Assembly (NCBI GenBank): GCA_016776925.1
Contig: JADHSL010000009.1
Coordinates: 1 to 64,000, forward strand
Source: Pirellulales bacterium
Lineage (GTDB): Bacteria; Planctomycetota; Planctomycetia; Pirellulales; UBA1268
Direction: 5' to 3'
Length of the DNA stretch: 64,000 bases
Shown: one piece after another, positions 1-10,394 of the stretch
How the letters are laid out: every line of letters begins with the position of its first letter
Numbering within the stretch: position 1 is the first letter of the stretch
The notes under the pieces: generated by a model
Database searches by the model: none
The model's input: the letters and a program-made list of their open reading frames with translations, nothing else
What the model was told of the DNA's origin: nothing
Made by a program: the position numbers and the translations under genes

Positions 1-430
1 TTTCTGGGCTGGTGCCAGAGGGAGAGACCGAACTGTTTTCAGTGATCGTAGTGATTGGTTGTGCGGTTGGTTGTGCGGTTGGTTGTGCAGTTGGTTGTGC
101 AGTTGGTTGTGCGGTTGGTTGTGCGGTTGGTTGTGCGGTTGGTTGTGCAGTTGGTTGTGCAGTTGGTTGTGCAGTTGGTTGTGCAGTTGGTTGTGCAGTT
201 GGTTGTGTTCCGAGGTCTTGGGCCGAAACAGGTTCGTCTTTTGCAACCTTCTGGCTGGTGGAGCCTGTTCTTTCTTCAGCCGCGACATTTTCCTGTGACC
301 AGACGCGAGCTGTCGTAGAACCAATTGCCATAATGACAACCAGAGGCAGGCAGAGTCCTGCAACGTGACGCGTACGATAGATTTTAAAATTGGGCGGATA
401 TTCCATCCAATTACGTGCGTTCCGAGCCAT
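1..430 (-). CDS. Exported/membrane-anchored protein with PTAQ-repeat linker (partial, runs off left edge)
   Basis: This reading frame is open from an ATG at 430 to the window edge, so the ORF track omits it. I translated it directly. The first ~25 residues are hydrophilic and basic (MARNARNWMEY..., YRTRH). They are followed by a hydrophobic segment (GLCLPLVVIMAIGS, about residues 25-38) that reads as a signal peptide or N-terminal anchor. An acidic/Thr/Ser-rich stretch comes next, then about twelve PTAQ tetrapeptides encoded by the 12-bp tandem repeat, then a Ser/Thr-rich tail. An AGGA lies 8 bases before the ATG. The visible ~143 residues look like an export signal plus an extended linker; the functional domain must lie beyond the edge. 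No family can be assigned. The plus-strand ORFs here (12..368, 55..318) are low-complexity shadows. Confidence 0.7.
   Translation of the reverse strand, partial: MARNARNWMEYPPNFKIYRTRHVAGLCLPLVVIMAIGSTTARVWSQENVAAEERTGSTSQKVAKDEPVSAQDLGTQPTAQPTAQPTAQPTAQPTAQPTAQPTAQPTAQPTAQPTAQPTAQPTAQPITTITENSSVSPSGTSPE
54..209. repeat. 12-bp tandem repeat, about 13 units
   Basis: The unit gttggttgtgcg/a is repeated head to tail about 13 times, with a G/A alternation at the last base and slightly diverged end units. The unit length is a multiple of three. Read on the minus strand it encodes Pro-Thr-Ala-Gln and keeps the frame of the partial gene at 1-430. The units are uninterrupted, so it is not a CRISPR array. 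Confidence 0.95.
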
Positions 431-595
431 ATGGTTTTCCTGAATCGAGAAGACCAAGACACTCACAAAAGCGTGTCTGAGCCGTCAACCGGACTTTGTT
501 GCAAAGGAGATAACGAGGCTCCCCAACGTTCTGTAGCTTACCGATGTTAAGCTGTTTACGAAACTGGGGTGAGTGAGCCTCTAAAGACGGAAGAA

Positions 596-2563
596 TTAGC
601 TCGCAGCGTCAAGATATGGGTCCTGGCTCATTTGGATGTGCGACTCAGCTTTTTGTCTTTCCATGTATTCAAGAGCCCTCCGCTGCCGTCGATGTCGAGC
701 CTCAACCCGTTGTTGAGCACGTTGAAAGAAAGCCAGAAGTCGTTCAGGATGACCACCGAGTTGTCGCTGGAGGCGGCGTCCTATTCTCTTGGCACGTTTT
801 GGTCCATACCCCTCAATCAGGATGTCATCGTCAACAGCTAAGAACTGCCGCCATGTTCCGGGGTCGCCCTGACGGCCGCATCGCCCAACCAACTGTCGGT
901 CAATTCGAGCGGAGTCGTGGAGTTCAGTGCAGATGACATGGAGTCCACCAAGTTCCTCAACACCATCTCCTAGCTTTATGTCAGTACCGCGTCCTGCCAT
1001 ATTCGTCGAAACGGTAATCTGGCCACGACCACCTGCTGCGGCAACGATCTCGGCTTCTGAAGCAACATTTCGCGCATTCAAAACAGTGTGGGGTAGGCCC
1101 TCGGATGTCAAGATTTTCGAAAGATCTTCTGATTTATCGATCGATCGTGTGCCAACCAGTATGGGCCTTCCTGTCACGTGAACCGCTTTAATATCATCGA
1201 CGATCTCACGCAATTTTTCATCATAATTTTTACACACCTTTGGCTCGAGGCGTTGACGTACGGCAGGTCTGTTGGTTGGAACGATCGCAATTCCGACATC
1301 GTAGGTGCGACCAATTTCACTCGCGCTTGTCGCGATGGTTCCTGTCATGCCAGCCAGATTGGGCCATCGTGCAAAAAGATCTTGAATTGTTATTCGGGCT
1401 GCATGGCCACCTCGCCCAGTTTTTACTTCCAGCCCTTCTTTTGCCTCAACGGCCTGATGAAGCCCGTCTCGCCATGACCTACCCTCGGCAATACGACCAG
1501 TAAATTCATCGATGATAACGATCTCCTGGCCAGGCTCATCCTGTTTGTCTCGCACGACGTAATGTCGGTCACGAATAAAAGCAATTTTGGCCCGGAGAGC
1601 AAGTTCGACCGAGTCGTAGAGTTCAAGCATGCTCACAGAGTCGACGAATCGAGGCCGTTTTGATGCCCGCACGGCACTGCGACCGACGCCGAGAAGTTCA
1701 GCCGATCTTTTTTGAGGGTCATACTCATAGTGAACATCAGAAACCATGTCGCCTGCCAATTCACAAGCGAATTGAAACAGAGCTGCCTTCCGCTGTTCAC
1801 GCTCTCCCATTTCCCCGTCAGGTGAGGAAATAATTAACGGTGTCCTCGCTTCATCAATCAAAACATTATCGGCTTCATCCACGAGGGCGAACCAGTACGG
1901 CCGTTGGAGAAGCTTCGATTCGCCGGAACGAGCTTCTCCCATGAGGGTGGCCCCAAGATTTACTCGGCCTTCCTTCAATTCTCGCTGCATCAGCCGGTCT
2001 TTCAGGAAGTCGAAGCCAAATTCTTTTGCAGTGCCATAGGTGACATCCGTTGCGTACGCTTTTCGACGAGCGTCAAAATCCATCTGAGACTCAACGATGC
2101 CCACGCTCAAACCAAGTGCTTTAAATATTGGTTCCATCCATTCGGCATCACGTTTCGCAAGATAATCATTTACTGTCGCAAGGTGAGTACCCCGTCCGGC
2201 GAGTGCATAAAGAACCAGTGGCAGTGTCGCGACAAGGGTTTTTCCTTCACCCGTCTGCATTTCTACAATCGAGCCGTTGACGAGTGCGATTCCAGCCAGA
2301 AGTTGCACGTCATAATGTCGCATGCCAAGAGTGCGGCGACCAGCTTCACGAGTTGCCGCAAAGGTTTCAATCAGCAAGTCATCAGTTGGTTCGCCCGCTC
2401 TCGCACGATAGGAGAGAGACCTTCCAAGTCGACGCAGTCTGGTGTCATCCAGAGCCTTCATGCTTTCTTCGAGGCTTTCAATGCGATCAACCATGGCGTA
2501 GGTCGATGCATTAATCGATGAACGGAGTCGCTGTGGAAGTATTGGTTGCCAGTTCCAGAACAT
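596..2563 (-). CDS. Short SecA-like preprotein translocase ATPase
   Basis: A 655-residue SecA-family motor. The Walker A box MQTGEGKT lies near residue 103, followed by TVNDYLAKRD, a DEAD-type VDEADNVLIDEARTPL stretch, a TGRIAEGR segment, MTGT, NMAGRGTDIKLG and the motif VI region QLVGRCGRQGDPG. Both nucleotide-binding folds and the preprotein cross-linking region are therefore present. Canonical SecA is about 800-900 residues or more. This one stops soon after motif VI, within what would be the first long helix of the helical scaffold. It lacks the helical wing domain and the C-terminal Cys-rich zinc motif. About 25 extra residues sit just before the DEAD motif (around GEARSGES). I infer an accessory (SecA2-like) paralogue rather than the housekeeping SecA. 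It follows a Pro-rich lipoprotein gene on the same strand after 241 bp. Confidence 0.85.
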   Translation of the reverse strand: MFWNWQPILPQRLRSSINASTYAMVDRIESLEESMKALDDTRLRRLGRSLSYRARAGEPTDDLLIETFAATREAGRRTLGMRHYDVQLLAGIALVNGSIVEMQTGEGKTLVATLPLVLYALAGRGTHLATVNDYLAKRDAEWMEPIFKALGLSVGIVESQMDFDARRKAYATDVTYGTAKEFGFDFLKDRLMQRELKEGRVNLGATLMGEARSGESKLLQRPYWFALVDEADNVLIDEARTPLIISSPDGEMGEREQRKAALFQFACELAGDMVSDVHYEYDPQKRSAELLGVGRSAVRASKRPRFVDSVSMLELYDSVELALRAKIAFIRDRHYVVRDKQDEPGQEIVIIDEFTGRIAEGRSWRDGLHQAVEAKEGLEVKTGRGGHAARITIQDLFARWPNLAGMTGTIATSASEIGRTYDVGIAIVPTNRPAVRQRLEPKVCKNYDEKLREIVDDIKAVHVTGRPILVGTRSIDKSEDLSKILTSEGLPHTVLNARNVASEAEIVAAAGGRGQITVSTNMAGRGTDIKLGDGVEELGGLHVICTELHDSARIDRQLVGRCGRQGDPGTWRQFLAVDDDILIEGYGPKRAKRIGRRLQRQLGGHPERLLAFFQRAQQRVEARHRRQRRALEYMERQKAESHIQMSQDPYLDAAS

Positions 2564-2804
2564 CAGAAAACTTCAAGTTGAGTTTAAAAACCCCTGCCGC
2601 CTATATGGTACCAGAGCACGCAATGCCAACGGATGAGATTGGTGCTGCATACTGGTCTTTGAACTACCTTCGAGCCTCTGCCTTGCCAACAGCCCGAGAA
2701 AGACGTATGCCGCAGAGCCCTGGTTCTACACGTCTTGAGAGACAAAAGGATCAAGACTGAGATGAAAGCCGATTCAAAGGAACAGCAGTTGTGGGCTCAG
2801 ACGA

Positions 2805-3548
2805 CTAGTATCTGGGCATAGATGTTGGTGTTGCACGAGCTGGTGGAACGGCATTGGGGTCAGAGAAGGGCCACCAACTTCCATTTGTTGTCTGCTGTTG
2901 AGGTGCTTGCGGAGAGCCTTGGGGATATTGTCCCGTCCACGGTTGTGGCTGTCCTGCTGGGGGTTGCTGGTAGCCGGTTGGCGGAGGTGTCCCGTAACCT
3001 GGATTTGGATTGTATGTAGGAGGTGGTTGTTGCGTCGTGGTAGGTGGTGCCGTGGCTCCATTGGATGGGGCTATCGGTGGCTGTCCGGGGGTGCCGGCTG
3101 GTGGTTGGCTCTGCGACCAATTCCACGCTGAACCGGTTGCTGCCGGAGGCGGCTGCGTTCCTGGTGCTACTGGTTGCGTTGGGGCAGCAGGTGGCGGATA
3201 GCCTGTAGGCGGTGGTGTTGCGCCCTGCCACGTTGAAGCAGGGCCAGGCATTGGTGTTTGGGCGTAAGAAACTTGGGGTGCTCCAACTGGGCCATACGGA
3301 CCTGGTTGGCCAATGGTACCAGTTGGCGGTGGCGGAACCATTGCGCCGTTATAGGTTGGTTGCGTTGGCGTTTGGCATCCAGCCAGCGAGAGCAAAAGTG
3401 CTGCACCCAACGCGACGGTTGCAAATGTAAGGTAGGCACGATGAACTGTTGAACCTCTCCGCTTTGCGTGTTGAGAGATCTCTTGTTCGGCCTGAGCAGT
3501 CATGGTGTTGTCCGTGCGCTGTCCGAGTGTTTTGTGATGTTTTTGCAT
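2805..3548 (-). CDS. Proline/glutamine-rich lipoprotein
   Basis: A 247-residue protein with a lipobox (LSLAGC, Cys about residue 58) after a hydrophobic stretch (TVALGAALLLS). The mature part is almost entirely Pro, Gln, Gly, Thr and Tyr, with motifs such as PPPTG, QPPAG and TGYPPP, and ends in a short basic tail. It is probably exported and lipid-anchored, with an unstructured, collagen- or mucin-like body. The region before the hydrophobic core is long for a signal peptide; an internal ATG at 3503 (MTAQAEQE) would shorten it, and neither start has a strong ribosome site. I recognise no domain. The many other ORFs across this GC- and repeat-rich stretch are shadows. Confidence 0.7.
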   Translation of the reverse strand: MQKHHKTLGQRTDNTMTAQAEQEISQHAKRRGSTVHRAYLTFATVALGAALLLSLAGCQTPTQPTYNGAMVPPPPTGTIGQPGPYGPVGAPQVSYAQTPMPGPASTWQGATPPPTGYPPPAAPTQPVAPGTQPPPAATGSAWNWSQSQPPAGTPGQPPIAPSNGATAPPTTTQQPPPTYNPNPGYGTPPPTGYQQPPAGQPQPWTGQYPQGSPQAPQQQTTNGSWWPFSDPNAVPPARATPTSMPRY

Positions 3549-3779
3549 GGCGGTTGAAAGCCCTTGGAGTGGCTAAGACCGAGCTAGCTTGGTTTGAAGC
3601 TAACTACTGGAAAATTTGTGTGCGACAGTGCTGTTTCAGGACAATACTATCTATGCTGTACGAAGCCATAGCAGTTCTGCAGGAAAGCTGTCGAATCATG
3701 CATCAGAAGCCGATGCTCGTGGTGTGCCTTTGAACAATAGAAGTAGCCAGAGTCCGTAGGGCCCCTAGCTTCCGACGAA

Positions 3780-4961
3780 ATGCCAACAAAAATATCCAAC
3801 CAGGACAAAGGCGTAGTTGATGAACTTCAGCAAGAGGCTCATCGTCTCGGGTTTTCACGGCTTGGCATCACGTCGGCAGAACCACCACCACGGCAAGATC
3901 GGTTTGCTCAATGGCTCGATCAGGGGTTTGCGGGTGTCATGGAGAACTGGTTGCGACGACATCTTCCCCTTCGCAGCAGCCCTGAGAGTCTGCTGCCCGG
4001 TACGCAAAGCGTGATCATGCTGGCTACCGATTACGAGGCGAAGACTGTTGCTTCAAGGGAAAGCCCCAATCACGGACAGATTGCTCGATACGCTGTCGGA
4101 CGTGACTATCACGACGTCCTGAGGTCACGTCTGAATCACCTTGGCGGGTGGCTGGAACACGCGATACCGGGTTGCAAAACCCGAGGTGTTGTCGATTCTG
4201 CGCCGCTGGCAGAACGAGAGTTTGCTGCCCGTGCCGGTCTTGGCTGGTTTGGTAAGAACACCATGTTGATTGACCAAGGTGCAGGAAGCTATTTTTTCCT
4301 TTCGGGTCTCCTTGCAACGGTTGCACTTCCGACGCATCAGCCCATAGAGGTTGATCATTGTGGAACGTGTACCGCCTGTCTCGATATCTGTCCGACAGAC
4401 GCTCTGCCTGAGCCTCGCGTTCTTGATGCAACTCGTTGCATTAGTGCCTTAACGATTGAAGATCGAGGGCCTGTTGAGGGCGGCCTCCGCTCACATTTCG
4501 GGAACTGGATATTCGGTTGTGATCTATGCCAGGAGGTGTGCCCGTGGAATCGGCATGCCCCTGGAACCGAAGATCCAGAACTCCAAGCTATAGAAAATGA
4601 AGAGATGCCGTCCCTCATTGAACTCTTACGTCTTGACCAGGCAGCTTTCCGGAAAAAGTTTCATGATTCGCCGATCCTTCGAGCCAAACGAGTTGGGTTG
4701 CTGCGGTCAGCTGCTATTGCACTGGGAAATCATCCATCAGCAAGCGGTGATGTACCGGCCGGCCTGGCGTCCTTGTGTGGTGTCCTTCAGGACAAGGAGC
4801 CTGTTATTCGTGGTGCGGCGGCATGGGCCCTCGGACAATGGCACTACCGTATGCCAGAGATCGCACCCACGATTGTTGACGCTTTAAAAGCTCGGCTTGC
4901 AGAGGAGTACGACGAAACCGTTCGTCAAGAAATTTTTTCAGTACTCAGTCACAAAGAGTGA
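3780..4961 (+). CDS. queG: Epoxyqueuosine reductase QueG
   Basis: A 393-residue cytoplasmic, cobalamin-dependent iron-sulfur enzyme that makes the last step of queuosine synthesis at tRNA position 34 (family knowledge). The sequence shows the QueG N-terminal domain, with the conserved DSAPLAEREFAARAGLGWFGKN region around residues 140-160. Two 4Fe-4S binding motifs follow, CGTCTACLDICPTDAL and the cluster around CDLCQEVCPWN, each with a following proline. The C-terminal ~90 residues read as HEAT-like repeats (VIRGAAAWALGQW), a known QueG extension. The length matches longer family members. Its 3' end overlaps the convergent dihydrouridine synthase gene by 13 bp. Both genes modify tRNA, but they are on opposite strands and so not in one operon. 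Confidence 0.95.
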   Translation: MPTKISNQDKGVVDELQQEAHRLGFSRLGITSAEPPPRQDRFAQWLDQGFAGVMENWLRRHLPLRSSPESLLPGTQSVIMLATDYEAKTVASRESPNHGQIARYAVGRDYHDVLRSRLNHLGGWLEHAIPGCKTRGVVDSAPLAEREFAARAGLGWFGKNTMLIDQGAGSYFFLSGLLATVALPTHQPIEVDHCGTCTACLDICPTDALPEPRVLDATRCISALTIEDRGPVEGGLRSHFGNWIFGCDLCQEVCPWNRHAPGTEDPELQAIENEEMPSLIELLRLDQAAFRKKFHDSPILRAKRVGLLRSAAIALGNHPSASGDVPAGLASLCGVLQDKEPVIRGAAAWALGQWHYRMPEIAPTIVDALKARLAEEYDETVRQEIFSVLSHKE

Positions 4962-6118
4962 GAGCGATACGTCAGTGTTGCCACCGAGCGTTCAAGATGC
5001 CGGGTTTGACTCCCAAGCTGATTGGCCGTTTCCTCTATGGTTTCATCGATATCTTCTGAAGGGTCTCTGCCAGGCCCGTCCTGGCTGTAGTATTTCAGTA
5101 AGACTGCCTGCCAGTCGTCTAAGTTTTTTGCAGCAATAAATGCATTTCTGACCGTGAGTGAATCTGGGTGAAGCTTGGCGTACTTGATCGCAAATTTTCT
5201 CATTGTTCGGCTGGCGAGTTGTTCGCCATGGAGCTCTACCGCGAGCCGGAAGTGTTCCGATAGAACATCTCGTTGTGACAGAATTCTTGGCGGCTGAAGG
5301 TCCTCTGCTGAATGCCCGTTGAGCAAGTTCTGTGTCTGCTCGAAGATCCAAGGGTTTCCGATCGCACCTCGGGCTATCGTCACGCCATCGACACCGGTGT
5401 GAGCAAGCATGGACACGCATGCCTGTGCAGAGAAAAGATCCCCGGATCCGAGCACGGTGCGGTCGCCTGCGTGACGCTTCACGGCAGCCAGAAAACCCCA
5501 GTTGCTTGGGCCGTTGTACCGCTGCATAACGCTTCGGCCATGCACAGTAATGGCAGAGATTCCGCGAGAAAATGCCCCATCGAAAATCGTAAAAAACTTG
5601 TCTTGGCTATCTTGTGAGTCGTCAATGCCGCGACGCATTTTCAGGGTGACTGGGAGGTTTGCCGGCACTGCTTCTCGAACGCGGGAAACAATTTCGAGGG
5701 CCGTGTCTGGTGTGCTGAGAAGGAAGCCGCCGCGGCAGCGTCCGAGGACTTTTTTGACAGGGCAGCCAAAGTTGATGTCGATACAGTCAAACCCTGCTTC
5801 AACAAGTCGACGTGCGGCTGGTGCGAAGTCGTCTGGGTTTGCGCCCATGAGTTGACCACCAACAGGATGCTCTTCATCAGCAATGGCAAGTCGGGCAAGG
5901 TTTCTATGGCTGGTGCCCACTCGTGCGAGAAACTGGTCAAGCATGACTTCACAGAGTGTGTACGAAGCTCCAAAGCGTCGAGCCATCACCCTCATTGGCA
6001 GATCGCTGTATCCTGAAAGTGCCGCCTGGACAATCTGGGAATCAAGGGACAAAGAACCGATCTGTAGTTTTTGTTGCCGGGGTCGATTTTCTGGTGGGCT
6101 AAGAAGCATGGATTTCAT
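4949..6118 (-). CDS. tRNA-dihydrouridine synthase (Dus family)
   Basis: A flavin-dependent TIM-barrel enzyme that reduces uridines in tRNA D-loops. Diagnostic stretches are AALSGYSDLPMR near the N-terminus, the catalytic-Cys region INFGCPVKKV, LKMRRGID, ITVHGRS and the FMN/phosphate-binding loop DGVTIARGAIGNPWIF. Roughly 389 residues is a little longer than DusB types because of a loosely conserved N-terminus and an acidic tail. I chose the ATG at 6118 because it overlaps the zwf stop as ATGA, which suggests translational coupling. The ORF track start at 6133 lies five codons upstream, inside zwf. The GCP loop differs slightly from the usual DusB form (GRCRGG rather than KxxGSALL), so the subfamily is left open. 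Confidence 0.93.
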   Translation of the reverse strand: MKSMLLSPPENRPRQQKLQIGSLSLDSQIVQAALSGYSDLPMRVMARRFGASYTLCEVMLDQFLARVGTSHRNLARLAIADEEHPVGGQLMGANPDDFAPAARRLVEAGFDCIDINFGCPVKKVLGRCRGGFLLSTPDTALEIVSRVREAVPANLPVTLKMRRGIDDSQDSQDKFFTIFDGAFSRGISAITVHGRSVMQRYNGPSNWGFLAAVKRHAGDRTVLGSGDLFSAQACVSMLAHTGVDGVTIARGAIGNPWIFEQTQNLLNGHSAEDLQPPRILSQRDVLSEHFRLAVELHGEQLASRTMRKFAIKYAKLHPDSLTVRNAFIAAKNLDDWQAVLLKYYSQDGPGRDPSEDIDETIEETANQLGSQTRHLERSVATLTYRSHSL

Positions 6119-7575
6119 CTCAGAACAGGGCATAGATCAAACCAGCTTTGTCCTTGTTCGTGCATCCAGGCATTGCTGGCGGCAGGCCCCCAGTCCCCTG
6201 GCCGATAGCTTGGAATCGGAGGCGTGGTGTCGCTGCCCCAGGCACGTACGAACGGATCAATAATTCCCCAGGACTTTTCAACTTCATCAGAGCGAGCAAA
6301 GAGGCTGGCGTCTCCTGTCATACAGTCCAAAAGAAGTGGTTCGTAAGCCTCCGGGAGCCTTCCTGAGAATTCACGAGAGTAGCTGAATTCAAGGTCAGTG
6401 AGTCTCAGTCGCATGCCGTCTCCAGGCACTTTGGTGTGGAAGTGAAGTTGGATGCCCTCTGCCGGTTGAATCTGAATAACAAGACGATTGGCTTCTCGTT
6501 GTGCTTGGGAATTGTCAGCCGCAAAGAGTTCGAGTGGGGGCTGTCGAAAACCAATGACAATTTGTGTCGTTCGGCAACTCATTGCCTTTCCGCTTCGTAA
6601 ATAGAAGGGAACTCCCTGCCATCTCCAGTTGTCTACTTCGAGCCGCACGGCACCGAAAGTTGCGGTATTACTTGCAGGACGCACGCCAGGCTCTTCAAGG
6701 TAGCCCGAATATTGTCCGCGAATGCTGGCATCAGCTACTTGTTCAAGCGTAAGAGGTCGAATCGCATCGAGTACTTTTACTTTTTCATTACGGACGGCAT
6801 CGGCGTTGAAATGTACCGGTGCTTCCATGGCAGTGACCATCAGCAATTGCAGGAGATGGTTTTGGAACATGTCACGGAGTACGCCGGCTGAGTCGTAGTA
6901 ACCGCCTCGTCGGCCAACAGGTACTTCTTCTGCGACTGTAATCTGAACATGATCGATATAGCGGCGGTTCCAGATGGGCTCAAAGATTGTGTTTGCAAAC
7001 CGCAGCGCAAGAATGTTTTGGACAGATTCTTTTCCGAGATAGTGATCGATACGATAGACCTGTGATTCATCAAACACAGTGTGGATGTAATTGTTCAATG
7101 CCTTGGCAGTAGCCAGGTCAGTCCCGAATGGTTTTTCAATAACGATGCGACGAGCACCATGATCCTCCGAGGCCATATTGAGGTTGCCGATCGCTGCAAC
7201 CGCAGGGGTGTAGAAACGCGGTGCTGTAGCAAGATAGTAGACCCGTGGGGTCGGGTTGCCTTCTTCGAGTGAGGAAAGCCTCTGCTGGAGTTTTTCAAAG
7301 TCTTCCGTGCTCTCAATATCACCAGGTTGATAATGAATAATTGGTTCAAAGACACTCCATGCCTCTGGTGAAAATGGTTCCCCGCCAGCATGTTTTTCTG
7401 TCGACTCGCGAAGACTTGCTCTCCACTCGCTATCAGACATTTTTGTCCGCGAAAAGCCGATGATTTTTGTTTCGTCTGGCAAAAGCCCAGCCCGCATGAG
7501 GTTGTAAAGAGCGGGTACCAATTTGCGACTTGTGAGGTCACCAGATGCGCCGAAGATAACAAAGGTGTGCGGCAT
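6115..7575 (-). CDS. zwf: Glucose-6-phosphate 1-dehydrogenase
   Basis: The first enzyme of the oxidative pentose phosphate pathway; it oxidises glucose 6-phosphate to 6-phosphogluconolactone with NADP+. The 486-residue length is normal. Visible motifs are the dinucleotide-binding N-terminus (FVIFGASGDLTSRKL), the substrate-binding signature RIDHYLGKE near residue 178 with its catalytic neighbourhood, FANTIFEPIWNRRYIDHVQI, and the conserved YFRSGK-type segment (here FYLRSGKAM). It is preceded by an SDR gene and gnd on the same strand, and overlaps the downstream dus start by 4 bp. No separate lactonase gene (pgl) is visible nearby. Confidence 0.97.
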   Translation of the reverse strand: MPHTFVIFGASGDLTSRKLVPALYNLMRAGLLPDETKIIGFSRTKMSDSEWRASLRESTEKHAGGEPFSPEAWSVFEPIIHYQPGDIESTEDFEKLQQRLSSLEEGNPTPRVYYLATAPRFYTPAVAAIGNLNMASEDHGARRIVIEKPFGTDLATAKALNNYIHTVFDESQVYRIDHYLGKESVQNILALRFANTIFEPIWNRRYIDHVQITVAEEVPVGRRGGYYDSAGVLRDMFQNHLLQLLMVTAMEAPVHFNADAVRNEKVKVLDAIRPLTLEQVADASIRGQYSGYLEEPGVRPASNTATFGAVRLEVDNWRWQGVPFYLRSGKAMSCRTTQIVIGFRQPPLELFAADNSQAQREANRLVIQIQPAEGIQLHFHTKVPGDGMRLRLTDLEFSYSREFSGRLPEAYEPLLLDCMTGDASLFARSDEVEKSWGIIDPFVRAWGSDTTPPIPSYRPGDWGPAASNAWMHEQGQSWFDLCPVLR

Positions 7576-7693
7576 CAGTCTGTGTTCTGGAAGGGTGCGG
7601 AGGGGAGGGCTTTAATTGGTGCAAGTAGTGTATTTGATTGAGAGAGCTTTCACTGAATGCTTTGCCGAGTTTCTCAGCCAAAGCTGTTTTCCT

Positions 7694-8476
7694 CTAGATA
7701 CGCATCCCAGTAAAGCCACCGTCTACGTAGATGCTCGTGCCGGTAATAAAACTGCCCGCATTCTTGCTGCAAAGCAGGATGGCAGCACCGATGAGTTCGT
7801 CAGGATTGCCAAAGCGATCCATCGGTGTTTGGCCCATGATCTGTGAAATTCTTTCAGGGGAAAGAATTTTTCTGTTCTGTTCAGCTGGGAAAAAGCCAGG
7901 GCATAAGACATTCACTCGGACGTCTTTCGTGGCAAACTCTCGCGCTACATTTTGCGTGTAATTTACGACCGCAGCTTTTGAGGCCGAATACGCAAAGACC
8001 TTTGAGAGCGGTTTGTCGGCCGAAACGCTACCTATATTAAGGATTGCCCCGCCTCCAGTTGTGGCCATATGGCTGCCGAAAATCTGACAGCCAATGTGTG
8101 TGCTTTTAAGATTTGTGTTCAGGACGCGATCCCAGTCATCATCAGGAATTTCTGCGTAGGGAATGGACGAATTGACTCCGGCACAGTTCACCAGAATGTC
8201 GGCACGGCCGCAGGTGTCGAGGGTTGTTGATAGGAGACTCTCAATACTTTTCCTTTCAACGGCATCTACAGCGATAAAGCAAGCATCTCCCCCGGCTTCA
8301 CGAATAGCAGCAACTCGAGCTTCACCACGTTCCGCATTGCGGCCAGCAACAACAACATTCGCACCAGCCGCTGCGAGCCCATCGGCCAGGGCGCCGCCAA
8401 GCACACCAGTGCCACCAACAACAATCGCTGTCTGGCCGGAAAGCCCAAAGAGTCTGTCAAGATAGTCGTGTTTCAT
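7694..8476 (-). CDS. SDR-family oxidoreductase, probable sugar-acid dehydrogenase
   Basis: A 260-residue short-chain dehydrogenase/reductase with all core motifs. These are the cofactor loop GGTGVLGGALA near residue 22, NCAGVN, the catalytic Ser in NIGSVSA, YSASK with the Tyr and Lys, and a C-terminal GTSIYVDGGFTG. The N-terminal LFGLSGQTAIVVGG form and overall length resemble the gluconate 5-dehydrogenase / 2-deoxygluconate / mannonate oxidoreductase branch. The position between gnd and zwf supports a sugar-acid substrate, but the precise substrate cannot be read from sequence. Spacing is 35 bp from gnd and 118 bp to zwf, consistent with one transcript. Confidence 0.85.
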   Translation of the reverse strand: MKHDYLDRLFGLSGQTAIVVGGTGVLGGALADGLAAAGANVVVAGRNAERGEARVAAIREAGGDACFIAVDAVERKSIESLLSTTLDTCGRADILVNCAGVNSSIPYAEIPDDDWDRVLNTNLKSTHIGCQIFGSHMATTGGGAILNIGSVSADKPLSKVFAYSASKAAVVNYTQNVAREFATKDVRVNVLCPGFFPAEQNRKILSPERISQIMGQTPMDRFGNPDELIGAAILLCSKNAGSFITGTSIYVDGGFTGMRI

Positions 8477-8511
8477 TATTTATTTCTGGTAAGAGAATGT
8501 GTTGGCAGGAA

Positions 8512-9960
<1,449 letters not shown>

Positions 9961-10263
9961 GGAACTTTCCAGCAGAATAAGAACAGGCACAAGACGAAAG
10001 AAAGTTCTCGTCTTGTTGAAAGAAAACGGTCAGTCTTCGTTTCCTGCAGATCATAGCGAGAAATAGGCGATCAAACCACTCCCACTGGTCAATGTTCGGG
10101 GAAAACATCATCAAGAACTTGCGTGGGGCTGCCGATAACCAAAGCCAAGGGTGTGGATGACCGACACATTCGTTTTCATGTGAATCACTAGCGTCGAACG
10201 AACGATCAGTTTTTCTGGCAGCCTTGACCTAATCGTCACTATTGCAATAGCTTTTCACAATAA
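9961..10263. other. Intergenic region between divergent gnd and tRNA-Cys
   Basis: About 300 bp with no credible gene. It must carry the gnd promoter (minus strand) and the tRNA-Cys promoter (plus strand); only the latter could be guessed. Confidence 0.5.
10224..10251 (+). promoter_or_regulatory. Possible promoter of tRNA-Cys
   Basis: A TTGACC hexamer is followed after 16 bases by AATAGC, ending about 12 bases before the mature tRNA 5' end. The -35 is good and the -10 weak. The position is right for a sigma-70 tRNA promoter but this is a guess by eye. Confidence 0.3.
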
Positions 10264-10335
10264 GGCGCCGTAGCCAAGTGGCTAAGGCAGCGGATTGCAA
10301 ATCCGCCATCGTCGGTTCGACTCCGACCGGCGCCT
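10264..10335 (+). tRNA. tRNA-Cys (GCA)
   Basis: A complete cloverleaf can be drawn. The acceptor GGCGCCG pairs with CGGCGCC, the D-arm contains AAGTGGCTAAGG, the anticodon stem GCGGA/TCCGC carries loop TTGCAAA with anticodon GCA, and the T-arm GTCGG-TTCGACT-CCGAC is intact. The discriminator base is T, as expected for tRNA-Cys. No CCA is encoded. A pyrimidine-rich T run follows directly. The ORF track's 10278..10817 frame begins inside this tRNA, which is why its start is moved downstream. Confidence 0.97.
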
Positions 10336-10394
10336 CTTTTTCTTTTCTGCAGAAATGTGTTTTCCCGGTGGGGTCGTCCACGAGGGGTGGGGAA

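Noticed and set aside
54-209. CRISPR-like array
   Set aside because: Units are contiguous 12-mers without spacers and keep a coding frame; no cas genes are present.
12-368. Three plus-strand ORFs with GCAV, VVRL or CGWL repeats (12..368, 55..318, 59..298)
   Set aside because: They are alternative readings of the 12-bp repeat. The minus-strand frame has a start, ribosome site, signal peptide and a plausible linker composition; the plus-strand ones have none.
4949-4961. Frameshift or fusion at the queG/dus junction
   Set aside because: The genes are convergent; the 13-bp overlap of stops is ordinary and both proteins have normal C-termini.
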